A stretch of 8,836 bases of DNA from Oceanospirillaceae bacterium. GTDB taxonomy: Bacteria; Pseudomonadota; Gammaproteobacteria; Pseudomonadales; Oceanobacteraceae. The translations under genes and the position numbers were made by a program. The stretch spans positions 1 to 8,836 of the forward strand of contig JACKOM010000027.1 of assembly GCA_024234265.1 (NCBI GenBank), given 5' to 3'. Of the stretch, positions 1 to 4,040 are shown piece after piece; position 1 is the first letter of the stretch, and each line of letters starts with the position of its first letter. The notes below the pieces were generated by a model. It saw only the letters and a list, made by a program, of their open reading frames with translations, did not search any database and was not told the origin of the DNA.

Positions 1-302
1 GGTTCAGTTTTGGCAGTTATGTGGCGGCTGCTGCAAGCCGCGAAACCGACGCGGATGTATCACATTTATTGCTGGTTGCGCCCCCTGTGCATCATTTCCC
101 GTTTGTCGAAATCAGCCCGCTGCCGGTACCTGCCAGTGTAGTGATGGGGGATGCCGATGAGGTTGTGCCCTTTGAGGAAGTGGATCACTGGGTAAACACG
201 CAATATCCGCCGATGGATTACACGGTTTTCACTGGGTGCGGGCATTTTTTCCATGGTTATTTGCCGGCCCTGAAAGACTGGTTGAAACAACAGCTCCTTT
301 AA
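1..302 (+). CDS. alpha/beta hydrolase, C-terminal part (gene starts before the window)
   Basis: The reading frame is open from the first bases (codons from position 3) to a TAA at 300-302, so only about 99 residues are visible. The frame opens with FSFGSYVAAAAS, the end of a nucleophile elbow of G-x-S-x-G type; the catalytic Ser codon is at 6-8 and the preceding Gly codon straddles the window edge. Further on come GDADEVVP (Asp codons at 150 and 156; the second is the likely triad acid) and GCGHFFHG (His codon at 243-245, the likely triad base). This order and the HFFHG ending fit the small COG2945-type predicted hydrolases. The substrate is unknown. A GTG at position 21 could be taken for a start, but it lies downstream of the nucleophile and is rejected. 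The gene ends 105 bp before zapE, on the same strand. Confidence 0.85.
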   Translation, partial: FSFGSYVAAAASRETDADVSHLLLVAPPVHHFPFVEISPLPVPASVVMGDADEVVPFEEVDHWVNTQYPPMDYTVFTGCGHFFHGYLPALKDWLKQQLL

Positions 303-324
303 CCCTGACGAATCACCCCGAATA

Positions 325-344
325 CCTTGCACTTATGTGCAAGG
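325..344 (+). terminator. perfect 8-bp hairpin after the hydrolase gene
   Basis: CCTTGCAC and GTGCAAGG pair perfectly around a TTAT loop, 22 nt after the hydrolase stop. No T-run follows (cccgtaaaa), so it is not a canonical intrinsic terminator. It may be a weak terminator, an mRNA 3' end stabiliser or a protein-binding dyad. Its presence argues that 325-407 is non-coding and supports the later zapE start. Confidence 0.4.
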
Positions 345-372
345 CCCGTAAAATGCGCCGCACATTATTCTC

Positions 373-378
373 TATACT
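373..378 (+). promoter_or_regulatory. candidate -10 box for zapE
   Basis: TATACT matches five of six bases of the sigma-70 -10 consensus and lies 29 nt before the zapE ATG. No good -35 box is visible at 16-18 bp upstream (the bases there are near aaaatg), so this rests on one box only. Confidence 0.3.
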
Positions 379-407
379 CAGTCCGTAAAGGGCATGAAGC
401 ATCTCCT

Positions 408-1520
408 ATGACACCATTAGAACGCTACCGCAAAGACCTTGAACGGGACGATTTTTCCTACGACGTTGCGCAGGAAATGGCCGTGAAACACCTGCAGCGC
501 CTGTACGACGATCTGGTTGCCGTGCACCGTGCCGAACAGGAAGCTTCCCTGGTCAGCCGTATGTTCAAGGGTATTGCCGGTAAAAAACCCGTGCCGCAGA
601 AAGGTATTTATTTCTGGGGTGGTGTGGGCCGCGGTAAAACCTATCTGGTGGATACCTTCTTCGATGCACTGCCGTTTGATAAAAAAATCCGTACCCACTT
701 CCACCGTTTTATGCAGCGGGTGCATAACCACTTAAAAGAATTAAAAGGCCAGAAAAACCCACTGGATACCGTTGCCGACCGCATCGCCGGCGAAGCCCGT
801 ATCCTGTGTTTTGATGAGTTTTTTGTGTCTGATATCGGCGATGCCATGATCCTTGGCGGCCTGATGGAAAAACTCTTTGCCCGTGGTGTTTCTCTGGTGG
901 CGACGTCGAATATCGTGCCCGATGGTTTATACAAAGATGGTTTGCAGCGTGACCGTTTTTTACCGGCAATTCGTTTAATTAAACAATATACAGAAGTGGT
1001 GAACGTCGACAGTGGTATTGATTATCGCCTGCGCACCCTTGAGCAAGCCGAGCTTTATCATTTCCCGCTGGATGCCGGTGCCAATGCCAGCCTCGAAAAA
1101 AGTTTTATGGCGTTAATTCCCGATAACGAACACATAGTGCGCGATGTGGGTGTTGAAATTCTTGGCCGTAAAATTATGGCCAAAGCCATTTGTGATGATA
1201 TCGCCTGGTTCGATTTTAATGCCTTGTGTGACGGCCCCCGCTCACAGAACGATTACATCGAGTTAGGGCGTTTATACCATGCGGTATTAATCAGTGATGT
1301 GCCGCAGATGGATGTAAAAGTTGACGATAAAGTGCGGCGCTTTATTAACATGGTGGATGAATTTTACGACCGCGGCGTGAAGTTAATTATGTCCGGCAAT
1401 GCGCCCATCCATGAGCTGTATTTAGGCGGCAAACTCAGTTTTGAATTTGACCGTACTACTTCGCGTTTGCTGGAAATGCAGAGCCATGAATATTTAGCAC
1501 GTGAGCACAGGGCGGAATAA
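408..1520 (+). CDS. zapE: cell division protein ZapE (AFG1-like P-loop ATPase)
   Basis: The product has 370 residues, close to the roughly 375 of E. coli ZapE (YhcM), and resembles it along its length. Visible motifs are Walker A GGVGRGKT (residues 71-78), Walker B ILCFDE (132-137) followed by FFVSDI, sensor-like ATSN (165-168), the family-typical GLQRDRFLPAI (178-188) and VDEFYDRGVKL near the C-terminus. ZapE is a cytoplasmic, ATP-dependent factor of the late Z-ring reported to affect FtsZ bundling, and it is homologous to mitochondrial AFG1/LACE1. I chose ATG 408 because MTPLERYRKDL matches the usual N-terminus of this family. An in-frame upstream TTG at 327 would translate through the 325-344 hairpin. 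The ribosome site is poor: AAAGGG at 387-392 is 15 nt away and GAAG at 396-399 is closer. The gene converges on the thiolase, with the mobile element between them. Confidence 0.95.
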   Translation: MTPLERYRKDLERDDFSYDVAQEMAVKHLQRLYDDLVAVHRAEQEASLVSRMFKGIAGKKPVPQKGIYFWGGVGRGKTYLVDTFFDALPFDKKIRTHFHRFMQRVHNHLKELKGQKNPLDTVADRIAGEARILCFDEFFVSDIGDAMILGGLMEKLFARGVSLVATSNIVPDGLYKDGLQRDRFLPAIRLIKQYTEVVNVDSGIDYRLRTLEQAELYHFPLDAGANASLEKSFMALIPDNEHIVRDVGVEILGRKIMAKAICDDIAWFDFNALCDGPRSQNDYIELGRLYHAVLISDVPQMDVKVDDKVRRFINMVDEFYDRGVKLIMSGNAPIHELYLGGKLSFEFDRTTSRLLEMQSHEYLAREHRAE

Positions 1521-1530
1521 TTTATTCTGT

Positions 1531-1569
1531 ATTTTCAGGATGGTGGCCATCCCTGCCTACCCTGAAAAT
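1531..1569. repeat. inverted repeat just after zapE
   Basis: ATTTTCAGG (1531-1539) and CCTGAAAAT (1561-1569) are perfect inverse complements 21 nt apart. Inside them GGATGG (1538-1543) can pair instead with CCATCC (1547-1552) around a 3-nt loop, so two structures compete. The right arm belongs to the first 65-bp tandem repeat. There is no T-run, so this is a possible zapE mRNA 3' structure rather than a clear terminator. Confidence 0.5.
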
Positions 1570-1685
1570 TGCTCCTGCACAAAGCAGTGCGTATAAAAAG
1601 GAGGATACCGGCCATCCCTGCATACCCTGAAAATTACTCCTGCACAAAGCAGTGTGTATAAAAAGGAGGATACCCGCCATCCCTG
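1546..1685. repeat. 65-bp tandem repeat, two full copies plus 10 bp of a third
   Basis: Copies run 1546-1610 and 1611-1675 and match at 61 of 65 positions; 1676-1685 repeats the first ten bases (GCCATCCCTG). Each copy has CTCCT that can pair with a later AGGAG, enclosing GCAC...GTGC in copy 1 (one G:T pair in copy 2). Each also carries AAAAAGGAGGATA, a near-perfect Shine-Dalgarno-like string with no start codon after it. The period is not a multiple of three, and reading frames on either strand are not kept in register between copies, so this is non-coding. Confidence 0.9.
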
Positions 1686-1686
1686 G

Positions 1687-1703
1687 CCATAAAAAAACCG
1701 CGC
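1687..1703. terminator. left arm of a split bidirectional terminator
   Basis: CCATAAAAAAACCGCGC is the exact reverse complement of 2335-2351. Removing the element and one copy of the duplication (1711-2337) would join the arms around a TTAT loop, giving a 17-bp perfect stem with A7/T7 tracts, a classic two-way terminator between the convergent zapE and thiolase genes. As it stands the local hairpin is reduced to GCGC-TTAT-GCGC (1700-1711), so the original function should be lost or weak. Confidence 0.8.
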
Positions 1704-1710
1704 TTATGCG
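1703..1710. repeat. target-site duplication, left copy
   Basis: CTTATGCG abuts the left inverted end and is repeated exactly, in direct orientation, at 2330-2337. Taking one more base on each side (GCTTATGCGC, 1702-1711 and 2329-2338) also gives a perfect match, so the duplication is 8 to 10 bp depending on where the element is judged to begin. Confidence 0.75.
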
Positions 1711-1726
1711 CCAGTGCTGTCCCACA
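1711..1726. repeat. left terminal inverted repeat
   Basis: CCAGTGCTGTCCCACA matches the reverse complement of 2314-2329 except at its fourth base. Confidence 0.8.
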
Positions 1727-1736
1727 GTTTGAAACT

Positions 1737-1775
1737 AAAAAGCGTTGAATGAAGAAATATCATTCAACGCTTTTT
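1737..1775. terminator. bidirectional intrinsic terminator inside the left end of the element
   Basis: AAAAAGCGTTGAATGA (1737-1752) and TCATTCAACGCTTTTT (1760-1775) form a perfect 16-bp stem with a 7-nt loop and A and T tracts on the two sides. In the + direction it can end zapE transcripts that pass the disrupted original terminator. Confidence 0.85.
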
Positions 1776-1832
1776 TATTTGCACCGATTTATCACGGCGT
1801 TAATTCAGAACACTAAATGCGAACTTGCTGCG

Positions 1833-1946
1833 CCGGTTTTTAAAGCGCCATAGCCCGCAGTCAGCATGGATGCTGACAAAGCGCCGGCGAAGCAGGGCAT
1901 GGATGCCCCATGGCGCGTGGGCGTAATGGCGCGCCTAAAAAACCGG
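1833..1946. repeat. large branched palindrome, left half of the element
   Basis: CCGGTTTTT (1833-1841) pairs with 1938-1946 and GCGCCAT (1845-1851) pairs with 1926-1932, separated by a small internal loop. The stem encloses two further hairpins: GTCAGCAT/ATGCTGAC (1860-1877) and GGGCAT/ATGCCC (1895-1908). Both contain the identical decamer GCATGGATGC, and between them lies the palindrome CGCCGGCG (1882-1889). This is a multi-branched fold in RNA or a cruciform in DNA. Confidence 0.7.
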
Positions 1947-1976
1947 AAACAAGCAGCAGTGTGAGCGAAGGAAGGG

Positions 1977-1997
1977 TCTGGGAAGTCCCTTCCCAGA
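1977..1997. repeat. 9-bp perfect hairpin in the element
   Basis: TCTGGGAAG (1977-1985) and CTTCCCAGA (1989-1997) pair around a 3-nt loop. An A-rich run follows rather than a T-run, so on the + strand it is not a terminator. Confidence 0.65.
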
Positions 1998-2047
1998 AAG
2001 AAAAAACGGGATTTAATTGTCGTCATTTTTTGTCTGGACATGGCTTT

Positions 2048-2066
2048 ACGGGGGCCTTCCCCCCGT
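2048..2066. repeat. 7-bp GC-rich hairpin in the element
   Basis: ACGGGGG (2048-2054) and CCCCCGT (2060-2066) pair perfectly around CCTTC. Confidence 0.6.
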
Positions 2067-2106
2067 GCCCCCGCTTTGAACGCAACCGGGCGTTAGTCCT
2101 CACTCC

Positions 2107-2199
2107 AACAAAAAACATTCGCCCCCGCGCTATGGGGCATCCTGCCCTGGGGTCCCTCGCTTCGCCAGCATCCATGCTGGCTCGGGCATGTTTTTTGTT
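2107..2199. repeat. large branched palindrome, right half of the element
   Basis: A 12-bp perfect outer stem (2107-2118 with 2188-2199, core CAAAAAACAT) continues, after a 2-nt bulge, into GCCC/GGGC (2121-2124 with 2184-2187). Inside are GGGCA/TGCCC (2135-2147) and GCCAGCAT/ATGCTGGC (2164-2181). The latter contains GCATCCATGC, the reverse complement of the decamer found twice in the left palindrome. The architecture mirrors 1833-1946. Confidence 0.7.
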
Positions 2200-2264
2200 T
2201 GCGTTTCGGCGCCCTAGAGCGTTCATTTTGTGCCCATCACAAACGGCGGTTACATCTGCTCAAA

Positions 2265-2304
2265 CCAAAAAAACAGGGCCTCAAATGAGGCCCTGTTTTT
2301 TTGG
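2265..2304. terminator. bidirectional intrinsic terminator inside the right end of the element
   Basis: CC, A7 and CAGGGCCTCA (2265-2283) are the exact reverse complement of 2286-2304. Sterically this gives an 18-bp stem with an AAAT loop, flanked by A7 and T7. On the - strand it can stop thiolase transcripts; on the + strand it would stop anything started inside the element. Confidence 0.9.
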
Positions 2305-2313
2305 ATGAAAAAT

Positions 2314-2329
2314 TGTGGGACAGCAGTGG
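2314..2329. repeat. right terminal inverted repeat
   Basis: TGTGGGACAGCAGTGG is the inverse complement of 1711-1726 with one mismatch. Confidence 0.8.
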
Positions 2330-2337
2330 CTTATGCG
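2330..2337. repeat. target-site duplication, right copy
   Basis: CTTATGCG, identical to and in the same orientation as 1703-1710, directly abuts the right end of the element. Confidence 0.75.
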
Positions 2338-2351
2338 CGGTTTTTTTATGG
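2335..2351. terminator. right arm of the split bidirectional terminator
   Basis: GCGCGGTTTTTTTATGG is the exact complement of 1687-1703. It now lies 631 bp from its partner, at the other side of the insertion. Confidence 0.8.
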
Positions 2352-2368
2352 GTGATTTAATTGATAAA

Positions 2369-2391
2369 CGGCGCAGTTAAATACTGCGCCG
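2369..2391 (-). terminator. hairpin at the 3' end of the thiolase gene
   Basis: CGGCGCAGT (2369-2377) and ACTGCGCCG (2383-2391) form a perfect 9-bp stem with a 5-nt loop, 7 nt beyond the thiolase stop codon on the - strand. On that strand the stem is followed by TTTATCAATT, a short, interrupted T tract, so termination may be only partial. Confidence 0.55.
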
Positions 2392-2398
2392 CGTTTTA

Positions 2399-3586
2399 TC
2401 AGATTAATTCAATCGCCATGGCAGTAGCTTCACCGCCACCGATGCACAGTGCAGCCACACCGCGTTTTTTGCCGTATTTTTTCAGTGCATAGGCCAGGGT
2501 AACCAGCAGACGGGAACCGGTAGAGCCGACAGGGTGACCCTGGGCGCAGGCACCGCCATGCACGTTTACTTTGTTGATATCCAGTTTCAGCTCGTCAACC
2601 GGCATCATGGTTACCATGGCAAAGGCTTCGTTGATTTCAAACAGATCAACCTCGTCTTTATTCCAGCCGGCTTTTTTCAGCACTTTTTCGATTGCGCCAA
2701 CCGGTGCAATGGTGAATTCAGAAGGGTGCAGTGAGTTAGTGGCGTGGGCGACGATGCGCGCCAGAGGTTTAATGCCACGGGCTTCGGCTTCGGATTCACG
2801 CATCAGCACCAGTGCCGAAGCACCGTCAGAAATAGAGGATGCGTTCGCAGCAGTGATAGTGCCGTCCTTTTTGAAGGCTGGGCGCAGGGTTGGGATTTTA
2901 TCGATGTTGGCGTTGAATGGCTGCTCGTCATCCTGCACCAGTACTTCACCTTTACGGGTCACAACTTTAACCGGCACGATTTCGTCTTTCAGGGAGCCGT
3001 TTTCAATCGCCGCTTTAGCACGGTTCAGGGACAGAATGGCGTATTCGTCCATTTTTTCACGGGTGTAACCTTTCTGGTCAGCCACGTCCTGGGCGAAAGA
3101 GCCCATCAGACGGCCGGTTTCGGCATCCTGCAGACCATCCAGGAACATGTGGTCCATGGCCTGATCGCCGTGGCCCATGCGGTAACCTTTACGGGCGTTT
3201 AACAGCACGTAAGGTGCGTTAGACATGGACTCCATACCACCTGCAACCATGATGTCGTTGGTGCCTGCTTTGATTAAATCGTGGGCCAGCATAGTGGCCT
3301 TCATACCGGAACCACACAGCTTGTTAATAGTTGTGGCACCGGTTGCATCCGGCAGGCCGGCAGAGCGCATTGCCTGGCGGGCAGGGCCCTGTTTCAGGCC
3401 AGCGGGTAATACGTTACCCATGATCACTTCCTGAATGTCTTCAGGTTTTAAACCGGCACGGGCAACGGCTTCTTTAATGGCTACCGCACCCAGCTCTACG
3501 GCAGGCACGTCGGCCAGACTACCCTGGAAACCACCCATAGGGGTGCGGGTACCACTGACAATTACTACGGAATCTTGTTTGGACAT
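2399..3586 (-). CDS. acetyl-CoA acetyltransferase (thiolase family)
   Basis: The 395-residue product has the normal length and all the marks of a cytoplasmic thiolase, which condenses two acetyl-CoA or cleaves beta-ketoacyl-CoA. The acyl-accepting Cys91 lies in NKLCGSGMKA, followed by AGGMESMSNAPY (115-126). Then come ANASSISDGASA (247-258), NEAF (319-322), the GHP His351 in GGACAQGHPVGSTGSR, and the second active Cys381 in CIGGGEA. All the catalytic groups are therefore present. The start ATG (3584-3586) follows GAGAAG on the - strand at a short distance. No fadB-like partner is adjacent, so this is more like a stand-alone AtoB/PhaA-type enzyme than FadA of a fadBA operon; substrate length cannot be read from the sequence. 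It is divergent from the lipase operon and shares its intergenic region. Confidence 0.93.
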   Translation of the reverse strand: MSKQDSVVIVSGTRTPMGGFQGSLADVPAVELGAVAIKEAVARAGLKPEDIQEVIMGNVLPAGLKQGPARQAMRSAGLPDATGATTINKLCGSGMKATMLAHDLIKAGTNDIMVAGGMESMSNAPYVLLNARKGYRMGHGDQAMDHMFLDGLQDAETGRLMGSFAQDVADQKGYTREKMDEYAILSLNRAKAAIENGSLKDEIVPVKVVTRKGEVLVQDDEQPFNANIDKIPTLRPAFKKDGTITAANASSISDGASALVLMRESEAEARGIKPLARIVAHATNSLHPSEFTIAPVGAIEKVLKKAGWNKDEVDLFEINEAFAMVTMMPVDELKLDINKVNVHGGACAQGHPVGSTGSRLLVTLAYALKKYGKKRGVAALCIGGGEATAMAIELI

Positions 3587-3675
3587 ATGCTTCTCGCTTA
3601 ATTGGAATCAGTTGCCGCCAGCGTGCGGCACATGGTTTTACAGTCTGGCCATTCCCGTGCGGGCATGGGGGCAGC

Positions 3676-3681
3676 ATTGTA
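3676..3681 (-). promoter_or_regulatory. candidate -10 box for the thiolase gene
   Basis: On the - strand this reads TACAAT, five of six to consensus, which would give a leader of roughly 80 nt. The -35 region at 17 bp (TCCCAT) is poor, so an activator or another promoter is possible. Confidence 0.25.
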
Positions 3682-3857
3682 ACTAAGCCCGGCGCTAAAT
3701 GGGAGTTTTGTGCCACGCACTGCCCGCACATGTGGAAAATGGCCGTAAAGCATAAAAGTGTGTCGGGTTGCAAAACGTTACTAAGAACTTCTTGCTATAG
3801 ATGCTCATATAACGATACTGGTCTGTTATTAGTGCGCTTGCTCTAGAGTTGGTACTC

Positions 3858-3914
3858 CTGTTTTCGTTTCAAACGCCCGTTTGCCTGCAAACGGCGGCAA
3901 CACACTGAAAACAG
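3858..3914. promoter_or_regulatory. nested stem-loop in the divergent promoter region
   Basis: CTGTTTTC (3858-3865) and GAAAACAG (3907-3914) form an outer 8-bp perfect dyad. It encloses CCGTTTG/CAAACGG (3877-3883 with 3888-3894) around CCTG. There is no T-run. It could be an RNA leader structure or a cluster of operator half-sites. Confidence 0.5.
3870..3883. promoter_or_regulatory. PsrA-like operator
   Basis: CAAACGCCCGTTTG fits the published Pseudomonas PsrA consensus (G/C)AAAC-N2-4-GTTT(G/C) exactly with a 4-nt spacer. Further half-sites flank it (GTTTC at 3866-3870, CAAAC at 3888-3892). PsrA is a TetR-type repressor released by long-chain fatty acyl ligands that controls fatty-acid breakdown genes, which suits the flanking lipase and thiolase. 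The motif is short and its presence could be chance; no regulator gene is in the window. Confidence 0.4.
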
Positions 3915-4023
3915 AGGGGATTCATACTTTGGGGTGATCGTTTTGCCCTTGTGCTTGGCTATAGTCGGGCACATCTGGCAGAGGCATCATCCGATGCATG
4001 CAGTTTCAACAACATAACCATAA

Positions 4024-4030
4024 AAAGAGG
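4024..4030 (+). promoter_or_regulatory. ribosome binding site that sets the lipase start
   Basis: AAAGAGG lies 10 nt before ATG 4041. It favours this ATG, which also opens directly into a signal peptide, over the in-frame TTG at 3951. Confidence 0.7.
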
Positions 4031-4040
4031 TCACTCTCAT

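Larger units (their letters stand above)
1711..2329. mobile_element. 619-bp non-autonomous MITE-like element inserted in a terminator
   Basis: The element is bounded by 16-bp inverted ends matching at 15 of 16 positions and is flanked by an exact 8-bp direct repeat (up to 10 bp). The flanks reassemble into one perfect terminator when it is removed. It encodes no recognisable transposase; its open frames are short and run through palindromes. In order it contains: a strong terminator (1737-1775), a large branched palindrome (1833-1946), two short hairpins (1977-1997 and 2048-2066), a second large palindrome (2107-2199) and another strong terminator (2265-2304). A duplication of 8-10 bp is compatible with several transposase families (for example ISAs1, IS66, IS256, IS1595, ISL3), and I cannot assign one from the ends alone. 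The alternative is that the outer arms 1687-1703/2335-2351 are the true ends. The middle CTTATGCG being direct rather than inverted speaks against that. Confidence 0.75.
3587..4040. other. 454-bp divergent intergenic region between thiolase and lipase
   Basis: No convincing gene is present. An open frame entering from 3951 joins the lipase gene, but its first 30 codons lack a signal-like sequence and are judged untranslated. The region holds a candidate -10 for the thiolase (3676-3681), a nested stem-loop with a PsrA-like site (3858-3914), and the lipase ribosome site (4024-4030). TATAGT at 3960-3965 and TATAAC at 3808-3813 are possible -10 boxes for the lipase, but neither has a good -35. 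Confidence 0.6.

Noticed and set aside
327..407. Earlier TTG start for zapE adding 27 residues
   Set aside because: It would lie in the 325-344 hairpin and over the candidate promoter, and the added sequence is unlike the ZapE N-terminus.
1546..1685. CRISPR array
   Set aside because: Only two units, directly adjacent, with no distinct spacers and no cas genes in the window.
1522..1725. 67-residue - strand frame over the tandem repeat, with look-alike peptide segments
   Set aside because: The 65-bp unit is not a multiple of three, so the frame is not preserved between copies, and the frame also crosses the left terminator arm. The similarity comes from the DNA repeat.
1910..2308. 132-residue open frame inside the mobile element, plus 78- and 67-residue frames on the other strand
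   Set aside because: They run through the palindromes, and the + strand frame also crosses the right-hand terminator. Their composition is low-complexity, and there is no convincing ribosome site or recognisable domain. The GC-rich palindromic DNA explains the open frames.
1711..2329. Integron cassette or attC-type site
   Set aside because: No integrase, no GTTRRRY core pair and no cassette gene. Inverted ends with a direct target duplication fit transposition.
2534..3686. Several + strand open frames of 66-165 residues opposite the thiolase
   Set aside because: They are shadows of a clearly conserved thiolase on the other strand and have no domain features of their own.
3951..4040. Earlier TTG start for the lipase adding 30 residues
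   Set aside because: It would bury the signal peptide behind a polar stretch. ATG 4041 has a good ribosome site and begins the signal peptide.
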